Notes under the pieces: generated by a model
Seen by the model: the letters and a program-made list of their open reading frames with translations, nothing else
Databases searched by the model: none
Told to the model about the DNA's origin: nothing
Source of the DNA: Desertivirga sp966211215
GTDB taxonomy: Bacteria > Bacteroidota > Bacteroidia > Sphingobacteriales > Sphingobacteriaceae
Length of the DNA: 64,000 nt
Reading direction: 5' to 3'
Assembly (NCBI GenBank): GCA_966211215.1
Contig: CBIHNR010000001.1
Span: forward strand, 69,384-133,383
In this document: piece after piece, positions 35,437 to 44,971 of the stretch
Layout: each line of letters begins with the position of its first letter
Position numbering within the stretch: position 1 is the first letter of the stretch
Made by a program: the position numbers and the translations under genes

Positions 35437-38400
35437 ATGAGAAAAGTAATTTCTACTCTCAGCACGTTCTGTTTCTCTTTTGGTGTATTTGCACAATCGC
35501 CGGTTTTTCATTTAAAGTACGACGAAGCCAATGCAACTACTACTACCAAAGAAGAAATCAGTTCAGACAACCTACCTATCACAAATCAATTTAATAAACC
35601 AGAGCGGGTAAGCGGAGTCACCGGCAACGCTTTGCGAACAGATGGTTTTTCCACCTGGATCTCTAAGACAAAAAATTTGGGGCTCGACAAGTCAATTTCT
35701 GTAGAAACCTGGATTTCCCTCGAAAGCTATCCTGCTGATGCAGAAACTCCTTACGCTAATTTAACGCCATCATCGATTGTTAATCAGACAGATAGCGACA
35801 ATGGATTTGCTCTGAATATCAATGCTTTTGGTAAATGGAATTTCACCATCAAGATAGCAGGTACCAAGTATGTATGCGAAGCGCCAGGTGTATTTCCATT
35901 GTACGAGTGGACCCACGTTGTTGCTGTACTGGATGGCCCTAATGGAAAATTGAAATTGTACTTAAACGGTGCGCAGGTTGCTTCTTTAAATACTCCGCTT
36001 AATGGCACTATCAATAGCGCCACAACTCCGTTGCTTATTGGAAAAAGCAATATGGATAAAATGGACGGAATCTTCCTGATCAACGCCATGAACGCCGCTT
36101 TTGACGATACAAAAATTTATACTTCGCCGTTGAGTGCAAGTACTATTAGTACCACTTACAATAACGGACGCAATAGCTTAACCACAACCGGCGAGCAGGC
36201 TATTGTGGTAAATGCGTCTCGTTTTTCGACAGATACACAACGCCCATCGTACCATGGCATGCCACCGGCAAACTGGACCAACGAGCCCCACGGCCTGGTA
36301 GAACACAATGGCAAGTATCACCTTTTCTATCAGCGTACCCCTAACGGCCCTTACAAAACGTTAATGCACTGGGGGCATATGGTAAGTACAGACTTTGTAA
36401 ACTGGACAAACACTAAAGATGCACTATGGCCAACCCTCGAATGGTCCGCAACTTCGGGCTATGACATGAAAGGGATCTGGTCTGGAGACGTGATTTCGGA
36501 GAATGGCGTAGCGCATGCCTTTTACACTGCCGTAAATCACAGCGGCCCATTTAATCCGGGTATTGGTCATGCTACAAGTTCAGATGCCGATTTGAAAAAC
36601 TGGGTAAAAACTAATCCAGTGGTAGATAAGCCAAATGATGCCAACAGCGATATGCGGGACCCTTACCTGTTTAAAGATGGATCAACATGGGTGATGCTGA
36701 TTGGCGCAAAAATCAATGGCATAGGCGGGCTATTCTGTTTTACATCTACTGATTTAACTAATTGGACTCGTAAAACGGATTTTTGTACGGTTGCTTACAG
36801 CCAAATGGATATAGGCTCCGAAGTTTGGGAAATGCCAGTTTTTGAACCTATTGGCGGAAGCAAGTATATCTTAATTGCTAACCCAATTGGAGGCACAGTT
36901 GCTAAATACGGACCCAAGTATACTCGCGGTGTCTATTGGATTGGTACTTACACCAACGGACAATTTACCCCAGATTTCAATACCCCTAAAAGTTTGGATT
37001 TGATTCCAGGGCACCTTTCTCCAGCTGTAGCACGTAACGCAAGCAATCAATTAACGGCAATTGGTATTGTTGATGAGCGCAGAAACTCGCAAGCGCAGGA
37101 AGATGCCGGCTGGTGCCATGTGTTCAGTTTGCCACGTGTTTATTCATTGCTTGGCAACAATCAAACATTGGGGCAGGCTCCGGCTCCTCAAACAACCAAT
37201 TTGAGATTTCCGGGAACCCAACAAACTTTGAGCAACCTGAGCGTGAGCTCTACATTTCCACTAATTGTTACTGATGGTGCCAAAACTGAAATTATGGCAA
37301 GCCTTAACCCTGCAACAACGGCAACTACTTACGGCATTAACATCCGTAAGTCAAACGATGGCACCGAGGTAACCAAAATCTATTACGATGCGGTAAACAA
37401 AAATATCATTCTTGATAAGTCTGCATCCTCATTATCTTCTCAGGTAGATATCGAAGACAAAGCGGTTATTACTCAGCCTTATGATGAAGCCGCATTTGGA
37501 AAGCCAGAGTCCTTTCACATATTTATAGATAACTCAATAGTTGATGTATTTATAAACGAAAAAGCAGCTTTCTCTTTCCGCATTTACCCAACTAAAACAG
37601 ATGCTAAAAACATCGAATTATACTCTAGTGGCGGAACAACTACGTTTACAACTGTTAATACCTGGAGTACAGGTTCACAAAATGTTGCTGTTACCGGCTT
37701 AAGCTTAAATAAAACCAGCACAGATTTACGCGCAGGCCGCGAAGAAATCCTTGCAGCCACTATAACTCCTGCTAATGCCACAAATAAAAACATTATATGG
37801 ACTTCCAGTGATACGGCTGTGGCAAAGGTTGGCCCTACTGGTAATGTTACAGCGGTTGCAGCAGGAACAGCTACAATTACCGCCACCACACAGGATGGTA
37901 ATAAAACAGCTACGTCCACCGTACAGGTAAGCGCCCAAAACTACACTACTTACAATTTTGAGTCGGGCAACCTTACCGGTTGGACCGTATTATCCGGCAC
38001 TGCATTCACAGCTTCCAACGTAACTCAGGATATTAACTGGGGATGGGGCGGCCCTTTTAACCAGCAAGGTTTATGGCATTTCTGGGGGCATAAAAGCACC
38101 ACAGATTTGGCTGTAGGCGAGATGAAAACAAGTTCTAATTTTTCGTTGGGCGGCGATGGGATTATCACCTTTAAGATTGGCGGAGGAAATAAAATTGATA
38201 GCGTTTATATCGCTTTATGCAATTCATCTGGCACTGTGTTACAAAAAGCAACCGGTACAGATAATGAAGGTTATACAACCAAATCAATTAATGGTTCTGC
38301 CTATGTAGGTACTTCCTGCTATATCAAGGTGGCCGATATTGCAACTGGTGGATGGGGGCATATTAATGTGGATGACATCAAAATACCCATTGTAACCACA

Positions 38401-40140
38401 GTGCCTGTAACAGCAGTAGCTTTGAACAAAACATCAAGGGCATTAAAAACAGGGCAGAAGGATACGCTCATTGCAACAGTTAAGCCGCTATTTGCAACCA
38501 ACAAAAACGTAAGTTGGTCGTCCAGCAATACGGCGGTTGCAACAGTAAATTCAAGTGGAGTAGTAACGGCCGTAGGCGTAGGTTCGGCAACAATAACAGT
38601 AACCACTCAAGATGGTTCAAAAACGGCCACCTGCAATGTAACCGTAACGGCACAACAATACCTGGTACTGGATTTTGAACCAGGAAACCTGACCGGCTGG
38701 ACGGTAACATCTGGTACAGCATTCTCTAATTCAAGCGTTTGTACCGATGCCAATTGGGGGTGGGGCGGCCCATTTACTTTCCAGGGCACTTATCACTTCT
38801 GGGGCTTTAAAAATGTTGGCGACGGCGCAACCGGAGAAATGAAAAGCGCTAACTTCAAAATCGGCGGCGATGGACAAATCACTTTTTTAATGGGAGGCGG
38901 CAATAACATCAACAGCCTTTATATCGCGCTTTGCAATTCATCAGGCACCGAATTAATTAAGCAAACCGGCCTTGATGATGAAGCCTATACTTCACGCACA
39001 ATAAATGCAGCAGCTTATATCGGGCAAACCTGCTATCTAAAAGTAGTAGATACTCATACCGGAGGTTTCGGGCACGTAAATCTTGACAATATCCGCGTGC
39101 CAATTCAAACAGCTGTAAGCAGCGTGTCGCTTAATAAATCATCAACCACATTGGTGGTAAACAAAACTGAGACGCTTATCCCGGCCGTTAATCCGGCCGA
39201 TGCCGATAATAAAAATGTAAGCTGGGGGTCAAGCAATACCGCTGTAGCAACAGTAAACAGCAGTGGTACAGTTACGGCGCTTGCTCCAGGTACAGCAACT
39301 ATCACCGTAACCACTCAAGACGGCGCTAAAACAGCAAACTGCACGGTAACAGTTAACGCCCAGCCATATCATGTGCTAAACTTTGAACCCGGAAACCTCA
39401 CCGGCTGGACGGTTACAACTGGAACAGCATTTTCCAATTCCGGCGTTTGTACTGATGCTAACTGGGGCTGGGGTGGCCCATTCAGCTTCCAGGGAACGTA
39501 TCATTTCTGGGGCTATAAATCTGTTGGCGATGCAGCCACAGGCGAAATGAAGAGTGCCAATTTCACTATCGATGGCGACGGGCAGATTTCTTTCCTGCTT
39601 GGCGGTGGTTACAATATCAACAACCTGTATATCGCTTTATGCAATTCATCAGGAACTGAGTTAATCAGGCAAACAGGTGTTGGCGAGGAAGGCTATCAAA
39701 CACGTACCATGGATGCTTCGGCATATATTGGCCAAACCTGCTACATTAAAGTAGTGGATAACAATGGAGGCGGCTTCGGGCACATTAACCTGGATAACAT
39801 CCGTATTCCGGCTATTGCCAATGGCGGAAATATCATGACTGCCCGCAATTTCGACTGGCTTGAGTTCAATAAAACCGAGCAAAAGAGCGATGCGGTTATT
39901 GTATATCCTGTGCCAACTGCCGACAGGTTTGTGCTCGATATGAACATTCTTGAGCGAAAGGACTATCTGGTACAGATTCTAAACCTTCAAGGCAAGGAGA
40001 TAACTAAAAAGTACTTTAAAGGTGGAAATACTCACGAGTTTTTTGCAAAGCAACTTAACATGAACAATGGCTTGTACATTCTTCGCCTAAGTGCAAACAA
40101 TTACTCAAAATCATTTAAACTGCTTATTAATAGTTATTAG
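35437..40140 (+). CDS. Very large T9SS-secreted fructan GH32 with three Big2/carbohydrate-binding repeats
   Basis: The protein has 1567 residues: signal peptide (1-20), LamG domain (about 25-250), GH32 propeller (about 265-590), GH32 beta-sandwich (about 590-745), then three units of one Big_2 domain plus one galactose-binding-like domain (FEPGNLTGWTVTSGTAFSN, WGWGGPF, YHFWG), and a C-terminal T9SS type A sorting domain (VYPVPTADRF...NGLYILRL). The catalytic triad region reads NWTNEPHGL with Glu283 in place of the nucleophile Asp, DMRDPYL (Asp408) and VWEMPVF (Glu465). Similar binding modules occur on Gram-positive levanases and fructanases. It is likely a cell-surface enzyme that holds insoluble or long fructan while cutting it. 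It ends at a terminator. Confidence 0.88.
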   Translation: MRKVISTLSTFCFSFGVFAQSPVFHLKYDEANATTTTKEEISSDNLPITNQFNKPERVSGVTGNALRTDGFSTWISKTKNLGLDKSISVETWISLESYPADAETPYANLTPSSIVNQTDSDNGFALNINAFGKWNFTIKIAGTKYVCEAPGVFPLYEWTHVVAVLDGPNGKLKLYLNGAQVASLNTPLNGTINSATTPLLIGKSNMDKMDGIFLINAMNAAFDDTKIYTSPLSASTISTTYNNGRNSLTTTGEQAIVVNASRFSTDTQRPSYHGMPPANWTNEPHGLVEHNGKYHLFYQRTPNGPYKTLMHWGHMVSTDFVNWTNTKDALWPTLEWSATSGYDMKGIWSGDVISENGVAHAFYTAVNHSGPFNPGIGHATSSDADLKNWVKTNPVVDKPNDANSDMRDPYLFKDGSTWVMLIGAKINGIGGLFCFTSTDLTNWTRKTDFCTVAYSQMDIGSEVWEMPVFEPIGGSKYILIANPIGGTVAKYGPKYTRGVYWIGTYTNGQFTPDFNTPKSLDLIPGHLSPAVARNASNQLTAIGIVDERRNSQAQEDAGWCHVFSLPRVYSLLGNNQTLGQAPAPQTTNLRFPGTQQTLSNLSVSSTFPLIVTDGAKTEIMASLNPATTATTYGINIRKSNDGTEVTKIYYDAVNKNIILDKSASSLSSQVDIEDKAVITQPYDEAAFGKPESFHIFIDNSIVDVFINEKAAFSFRIYPTKTDAKNIELYSSGGTTTFTTVNTWSTGSQNVAVTGLSLNKTSTDLRAGREEILAATITPANATNKNIIWTSSDTAVAKVGPTGNVTAVAAGTATITATTQDGNKTATSTVQVSAQNYTTYNFESGNLTGWTVLSGTAFTASNVTQDINWGWGGPFNQQGLWHFWGHKSTTDLAVGEMKTSSNFSLGGDGIITFKIGGGNKIDSVYIALCNSSGTVLQKATGTDNEGYTTKSINGSAYVGTSCYIKVADIATGGWGHINVDDIKIPIVTTVPVTAVALNKTSRALKTGQKDTLIATVKPLFATNKNVSWSSSNTAVATVNSSGVVTAVGVGSATITVTTQDGSKTATCNVTVTAQQYLVLDFEPGNLTGWTVTSGTAFSNSSVCTDANWGWGGPFTFQGTYHFWGFKNVGDGATGEMKSANFKIGGDGQITFLMGGGNNINSLYIALCNSSGTELIKQTGLDDEAYTSRTINAAAYIGQTCYLKVVDTHTGGFGHVNLDNIRVPIQTAVSSVSLNKSSTTLVVNKTETLIPAVNPADADNKNVSWGSSNTAVATVNSSGTVTALAPGTATITVTTQDGAKTANCTVTVNAQPYHVLNFEPGNLTGWTVTTGTAFSNSGVCTDANWGWGGPFSFQGTYHFWGYKSVGDAATGEMKSANFTIDGDGQISFLLGGGYNINNLYIALCNSSGTELIRQTGVGEEGYQTRTMDASAYIGQTCYIKVVDNNGGGFGHINLDNIRIPAIANGGNIMTARNFDWLEFNKTEQKSDAVIVYPVPTADRFVLDMNILERKDYLVQILNLQGKEITKKYFKGGNTHEFFAKQLNMNNGLYILRLSANNYSKSFKLLINSY
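37680..39820 (+). repeat. Three in-gene repeats of about 710 bp (Big2 plus binding module)
   Basis: Repeat starts fall near 37680, 38400 and 39110. The second and third units are clearly closer to each other than to the first (shared VCTDANWGWGGPF and GEMKSAN), pointing to stepwise tandem duplication. Confidence 0.8.
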
Positions 40141-40163
40141 TTTTTTGTTTTGGTGCACAAGAG

Positions 40164-40194
40164 AAAAGGGTTGATAGCAATATCAGCCCTTTTT
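40164..40194 (+). terminator. Terminator after the large GH32 gene
   Basis: AAGGGTTGATA pairs with TATCAGCCCTT around a 4-nt loop and is followed by T's, 24 nt after the stop. Confidence 0.8.
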
Positions 40195-40567
40195 GCATTT
40201 GTAAGAAGAAATTGCATGAGTATCTGAAGCTTATTTATGTTATAAAATTTAAAATAAGTGCTATAAAATTTAAGGTTTCGGACTTGGGGGTTTAATTGGT
40301 TTTGATTTGAAATTGTGGTTTCAGATTGGTTTAAAGCCCTTTTTTATAAGAATGGGATTTTTAAAGTGATTGATACAGATTTGAATTTGCAACTGCTTTT
40401 AAGCCTCTACTTTAGTTCTATTATAAACCGCGGGAAATTGAAATAGACTTGAGAGAATTAGCTTAAGTTTTGGAGGGGAACTAGCTATATACGTTCTGCG
40501 CCTCCGCGAAACCTTAGCGGCTTTGCGCGAAAACAAAAGAATACTAATCAAGATATTAAACCTCAAC
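40195..40567. other. Intergenic, upstream of the GH91 gene
   Basis: AT-rich sequence with a short GC-rich palindromic patch near 40495-40535. No gene is recognised. Confidence 0.4.
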
Positions 40568-41791
40568 ATGAATAAGCTTATCAGTTTGGCGTCGCTTGCA
40601 GCCATTTTACTATGGAATACCGGGTGTAAGAAGACAGAAGTAATAGAGAAAACGGTATATGTAACCGACGAAGATAGCAATGCAACCAAGCCGGCACCAG
40701 AGTATGTTATTACTCATTATGGAGCCAAGGGCGATGGTTCAACGGATTGCTCTGCCATTATAAACGATTTGATTTCTAAGCTACCCATCTCCGGAGGCAC
40801 CATAGTTATCCCGGAAGGGGATTTCCTATTGAGTTCGCCAATCGTGGTGAACAAAAACTTCGTAACCATTAAGGGTTTGAATCCTGGCTTACGAAGCAAT
40901 GTAGATGTGCCTGTATCTAGCATATTACATCCGGGAGGGGGCAGTAAGCTGATTTTAGGCGCTGCATCAGCAGGAATTATGGTGCCAACTCTGCCTGATG
41001 TTGGTGGAAGGAAGAACCGTATTTCTGGCCTGGTAGTTCAAAATCTGTTAATCACCGGCGGCTCTACTTCTAAAGGAACCGGCATTAGCATCCAGCAAGA
41101 TAACGACGGTATCCGGATTGAAGACGTGATTGGCATTAACCTGAATGTTGGTATTGTGGCAAATGCAGCAGATGCCATGATTATTAAATCTTGCTGGATT
41201 TCAGAATGCCGTAATAGTATCGAAATGAGCCATGGCATTCAAAACCTGATTTCCAATTGCCAGCTCGGCGCACAGCCAGGCGGTATCACCATGAAACTTA
41301 ACAACCAGGAAAACTTCAACGTAACCGGAAACCATATTTACCCAGATGGAGATGTTAACCTGCAAATGAACAATTGCACCTATGGAAATATCTCGGGCAA
41401 CAACTTCCAGAGCTACTACGTAGGTATGATTGAATTGAACCAGGGAAGTTTCAACCTGATAACAAGCAACGTTTGCTGGATGCGAACCCCATCTGATGCC
41501 AACCGCCAATTAAGGGGTAAGCCAAATGATTATGGAGTGATCCGGATTTTAGGCTCGGGTAATATGATAAGCAATAACACCTTAACCTGCAATTGGGCAA
41601 ACACGGCAAATAATCCGGTTACAATACGCTCGGCAGAAGGCAGTTCTAACAGTTACCACAACCTGAAGATTTCTAATACCAGCAGCTCGAGGGTATTTTA
41701 TGTAAACGAAACCACAGAGATATTCAATAGCGTACCAGCAAGTAAGGTTTTTGTAGATGGCAATGCTTCGAATGTGTATATAAGTTATTAA
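40568..41791 (+). CDS. GH91 inulin fructotransferase-like lipoprotein
   Basis: I choose the ATG at 40568 because it begins a lipoprotein signal (MNKLISLASLAAILLWNTGC). The rest is a right-handed beta-helix that follows the GH91 pattern segment by segment: YGAKGDGSTDCSAIINDLIS, GIVANAADAMIIKSCWISEC, QLGAQPGGITMKLNNQENFN, VTGNHIYPDG, NNFQSYYVGMIELNQGSFN, LITSN and YGVIRILGSGNMISNNTL. In characterised inulin fructotransferases the two catalytic acids, Asp and Glu, are 11 residues apart on neighbouring coils. Here Asp202 (AAD) and Glu213 (ISE) keep that spacing and context. GH91 enzymes cut inulin non-hydrolytically to difructose anhydrides, and some hydrolyse such anhydrides. Which reaction occurs here cannot be told. 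The lipid anchor suggests action at the outer membrane or in the periplasm. Confidence 0.82.
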   Translation: MNKLISLASLAAILLWNTGCKKTEVIEKTVYVTDEDSNATKPAPEYVITHYGAKGDGSTDCSAIINDLISKLPISGGTIVIPEGDFLLSSPIVVNKNFVTIKGLNPGLRSNVDVPVSSILHPGGGSKLILGAASAGIMVPTLPDVGGRKNRISGLVVQNLLITGGSTSKGTGISIQQDNDGIRIEDVIGINLNVGIVANAADAMIIKSCWISECRNSIEMSHGIQNLISNCQLGAQPGGITMKLNNQENFNVTGNHIYPDGDVNLQMNNCTYGNISGNNFQSYYVGMIELNQGSFNLITSNVCWMRTPSDANRQLRGKPNDYGVIRILGSGNMISNNTLTCNWANTANNPVTIRSAEGSSNSYHNLKISNTSSSRVFYVNETTEIFNSVPASKVFVDGNASNVYISY

Positions 41792-42431
41792 AGGATAGAA
41801 TGTTGATTGATTTGGATTAGGGGCTTAGGTCCCTTTTTTTGTTTTGGAGGGCGGGCGGGGAATATGAAACTTCGAAGTAAAGCGAAATAAGGCTAAGCGC
41901 CACCTTCATCTTCGATACAAACGCTATTAAGTTAAGGTTTTTGAATCTGGCTAACCACCCCCTACCCCCGCCAGCGGGGGACAGTCGCTACCCAAGGATT
42001 GTGCAGATTATTAATGATGTAAATTTTACCATTTATAAAGAGCCAGCAGAGGACAGCGCCGAACAAAGCGTCTTAAAACTGACAAAGGCAGTGTCAGCAC
42101 ATTCTTTGGTGCGCACTTTCTCTTAAAATAAAAGCGAAATAAAGGCTAAAGCGTCACACTGTCCCCCGCTGTCCGAAGGACTCCCTTGGAGGCGGGGGTA
42201 GGGGGTGGAATAGTACGTTTTATATTAAATATTGTATAGCCACCTCCGCCTATCGGCATTTCCGCTCCACAGGAGTCCTTTGGACCAGCAAAGGACGGCG
42301 CCGAACAAAGCGCTTAAAACTGACAAGGACTGTTTTTCAGCACATTCTTTGGTGCGCTATTTTAAATTCCTCATTTACGTATTCCTTTGCAGGCAACAAA
42401 TTTTATCTTAGCACCTTATCTTAGCACGAAA
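41792..42431. repeat. Intergenic repeats, Gly/Pro-like GC-rich blocks
   Basis: Blocks such as GCGGGGGTAGGGGGTGG (near 42192), CTCCACAGGAGTCCTTTGGA (near 42269) and CAGCACATTCTTTGGTGCGC (42095, 42337) recur here, at 42895-43060 and, inverted, at 50865-51015. A weak terminator-like hairpin (AGGG...CCCT plus T-run, 41818-41841) ends the GH91 gene. Frames inside are low-complexity shadows. Confidence 0.65.
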
Positions 42432-42503
42432 ATGAATCAACCTAACCATTTCAATCATTATAATTCCAGGCTCCAACCTTGAGCCCACAAGCTTAGAAAG
42501 GAA

Positions 42504-42830
42504 ATGACAAAAGCAGAAGCATGCTTATGGAAATATGCTTTAAAAGGGAGAAGACTTAACGGCCTGCAATTTAGACGGCAAAGACCGGTTCTACACTACA
42601 TTGCGGATTTTATGTGTCAGGAACTTAAATTAATTATTGAGGTTGATGGATGGACTCATACATTTGGTGAAGTAGCCGACAATGACGCAAAAAGACAGAA
42701 AGACCTTGAAGAAGCAGGCTTTATTGTGATAAGATTTTGCGATGACGAGGTTTTACAAGACATTAACGGAGTAATTCGTGCAATAGAAGACAGGATTAAC
42801 CAGCTTAAGTCGAAGGTTAATCTATTATGA
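42504..42830 (+). CDS. DUF559 (Vsr-like endonuclease fold) protein, possibly 5'-truncated
   Basis: The 108-residue protein has the DUF559 pattern TKAEACLWKYALKGRRLNGL, QFRRQRPVLHYIADFMCQEL, LIIEVDGWTH and GFIVIRFCDDEVLQD, a PD-(D/E)xK-like endonuclease fold of unknown role often scattered through Bacteroidota genomes. In the same frame upstream, ATG 42432 begins MNQPNHFNHYNSRLQP and meets TGA at 42480, followed by AHKLRKEM. Full-length relatives usually have this N-terminal segment, so the gene may have lost about 24 residues by a nonsense change and now starts at 42504. Confidence 0.75.
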   Translation: MTKAEACLWKYALKGRRLNGLQFRRQRPVLHYIADFMCQELKLIIEVDGWTHTFGEVADNDAKRQKDLEEAGFIVIRFCDDEVLQDINGVIRAIEDRINQLKSKVNLL

Positions 42831-42894
42831 TAAATTGAAGAATGATGAGTTTCTACCTGCGGAGCATCGGTTAGCTTAAGGATGACTATTAAAA

Positions 42895-43075
42895 TCGATC
42901 GGAATAAAGGCTACAGCGCTATACTGTCCCCCGCTGGCGGGGGTAGGGGGTGGAATAGTACGTTTTATATTAAGTATTGTTAACCACCTTCCGCCTGTCG
43001 GCACCTCCGCTCCACAGGAGTCCTTTGGACCAGCGGAGGACAGCACCGAAGAAAGCGTCTGCCAAATAATAAAAG
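42895..43075. repeat. Second copy of the GC-rich intergenic repeat block
   Basis: It shares GCGGGGGTAGGGGGTGGAAT and CTCCACAGGAGTCCTTTGGA with 42130-42300, in the same order and orientation. Confidence 0.7.
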
Positions 43076-43504
43076 CCGTTTTTCAAAGAATTTTTCTCAG
43101 GAGTGTACTTCTTTCAAAATGAAAAAAATACTTAAGCTTCCAATCCCTAACTACCTCTAGGATATGTAGCTTTTTACCTTCCCTTTCCTCACTCCAATCC
43201 CAAAATCCCAAAAAAAAATCCCCGCCATCCCACTTTTAAGAATTTTCCATGCCTATCCCACTTTCAAAGGCCCATCCTAAAAAAAGTAACACATTCCAAA
43301 TGATATAATTTTAAAACAAGCTGATATAAAACTGAAGGAGCCCGCTAACCCCTAAATGGCTTCCAAATAGTAAAAACGCTGTTTTTGAGTATCTAAAGCC
43401 TAAAAAAGACATTGAAAGAATTCTTAAAGAGGTTGGTACGTTAACAATACGCCAATCCTCTGCCGGCGCCTACTTTAGACATCGTAAACCTACATTAAAT
43501 AAAT
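43076..43504. other. Intergenic, upstream of the sugar porter gene
   Basis: AT-rich sequence with C/T-rich tracts near 43140-43270. It should hold the promoter for the transporter gene, but no exact consensus is seen. Confidence 0.4.
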
Positions 43505-44839
43505 ATGCAAAAGAATTCTGTTATAGCCTGGTCACTGGTGGTGGCTTTGGGGGGCTTTCTCTTCGGATTTGATACAGCAGTTATCTCAGGAGCCGAAAAA
43601 TCAATTCAACAGTACTGGAACCTAAATGTATTTGAGCATGGCCTCACAGTTTCAATAGCTTTAATAGGCACCGTTATAGGTTCATTATTGGGCTCAATTC
43701 CTTCAGATAGATTCGGAAGAAAAAATACCCTATACATGGTGGCAGCGCTCTACTTTTTTTCATCTGTAGGTACCGCTTATGCAACCAACTGGTATGTGTT
43801 TCTATTATTCAGGCTATTAGGAGGTTTTGGAGTAGGTATGTCATCGGTTACTGCACCTATCTACATTTCAGAAATATCGCCAGCCAACTACCGTGGACGC
43901 CTGGTTGCCTTATTCCAGTTTAATGTAGTACTAGGCATCTTAATTGCCTATTTATCAAATTACCTTATTGGGCAGGGAGGCGAAAGCTCATGGCGTTGGA
44001 TGTTAGGAGTGCAAGCATTCCCATCAATTATATTCTATGCATTAATAAGATTGGTGCCAGAAAGTCCACGCTGGCTGGTATTGCACAAAGGCAAAGACCA
44101 GGAAGCTTTAGAAGTTTTGAAGCGCATCAATCCGCTTAACTATCAGCAAGAGCTTGAAAATATTAAAAGCGCACACAAAGCAGTAGAACAAGTGGTGCAC
44201 AAACCATCCTCTCTGCTATCAAAAAAGTACAAAACCCCAATTACCCTGGCAGTGCTATTTGCAGTATTTAATCAGGTATCTGGTATTAATGCAATCATTT
44301 ACTACTCGCCGCGTATTTTCGAAATGGCAGGGCTTGGGGCACACACCTCTCTGTTATCTACAGTAGGTATAGGTTTAGTAAACTTCACGTTCACTCTAAT
44401 TGCCATTGGGTTTATTGATAAAATTGGCCGTCGCACCCTAATGTTCATTGGCTCTGTGGGGCTCATCCTTTCATTAGGCTTAGTATCACGTTCATTCTTT
44501 AATAACGATTTCAGCGGTTTCGCAATCACCTTTTACCTTATGGTATACATTGCATTCTTTGCCTTTTCACAGGGTGCAGTTATCTGGGTATTTATTTCAG
44601 AGATCTTCCCTAATGAAGTAAGGGCAAAGGGGCAAACACTTGGAAGCTTTACACACTGGATTATGGCTGCTGCAATTGCATTCAGTTTTCCGTACCTGGC
44701 AGAAAAAGCAGGCGGAGGCAACACCTTTATGTTCTTCAGCGTGATGATGATTTTGCAATTGCTGTTTGTATGGCGCCTGATGCCCGAAACAAAGGGCAAG
44801 TCTCTGGAACAAATTGAATCAACCTTAGTAATGCATTAA
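43505..44839 (+). CDS. MFS sugar porter, probable fructose/H+ symporter
   Basis: The 444-residue protein has 12 predicted transmembrane helices and all sugar-porter signatures: GGFLFGFDTAVISGAEKSIQ, SDRFGRKNTLYM, the cytoplasmic-loop motif VPESPRWLVLHKGK, the helix-7 motif FNQVSGINAIIYYSPRIF and PETKGKSLEQIE at the C-terminus. The family (XylE/GLUT type) moves monosaccharides across the inner membrane. It sits 132 nt before fructokinase, which points to fructose as substrate. In Bacteroidota fructan loci this gene follows the GH32 step. Confidence 0.92.
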   Translation: MQKNSVIAWSLVVALGGFLFGFDTAVISGAEKSIQQYWNLNVFEHGLTVSIALIGTVIGSLLGSIPSDRFGRKNTLYMVAALYFFSSVGTAYATNWYVFLLFRLLGGFGVGMSSVTAPIYISEISPANYRGRLVALFQFNVVLGILIAYLSNYLIGQGGESSWRWMLGVQAFPSIIFYALIRLVPESPRWLVLHKGKDQEALEVLKRINPLNYQQELENIKSAHKAVEQVVHKPSSLLSKKYKTPITLAVLFAVFNQVSGINAIIYYSPRIFEMAGLGAHTSLLSTVGIGLVNFTFTLIAIGFIDKIGRRTLMFIGSVGLILSLGLVSRSFFNNDFSGFAITFYLMVYIAFFAFSQGAVIWVFISEIFPNEVRAKGQTLGSFTHWIMAAAIAFSFPYLAEKAGGGNTFMFFSVMMILQLLFVWRLMPETKGKSLEQIESTLVMH

Positions 44840-44971
44840 TCGTCAGGGATTTCCCTGGAAAAGCTATCACCTTTTTAAAACGAAAAAGACAATGAAGCCA
44901 CCGGAAAATTTTACCGCAGGTAAGAGGGTGGGAGAATGCAAACGTGGCTTCATTACGAAAAAATAAGTCAA

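Noticed and set aside
41941..42126. 61-codon frame
   Set aside because: It is generated by the GC-rich intergenic repeat.
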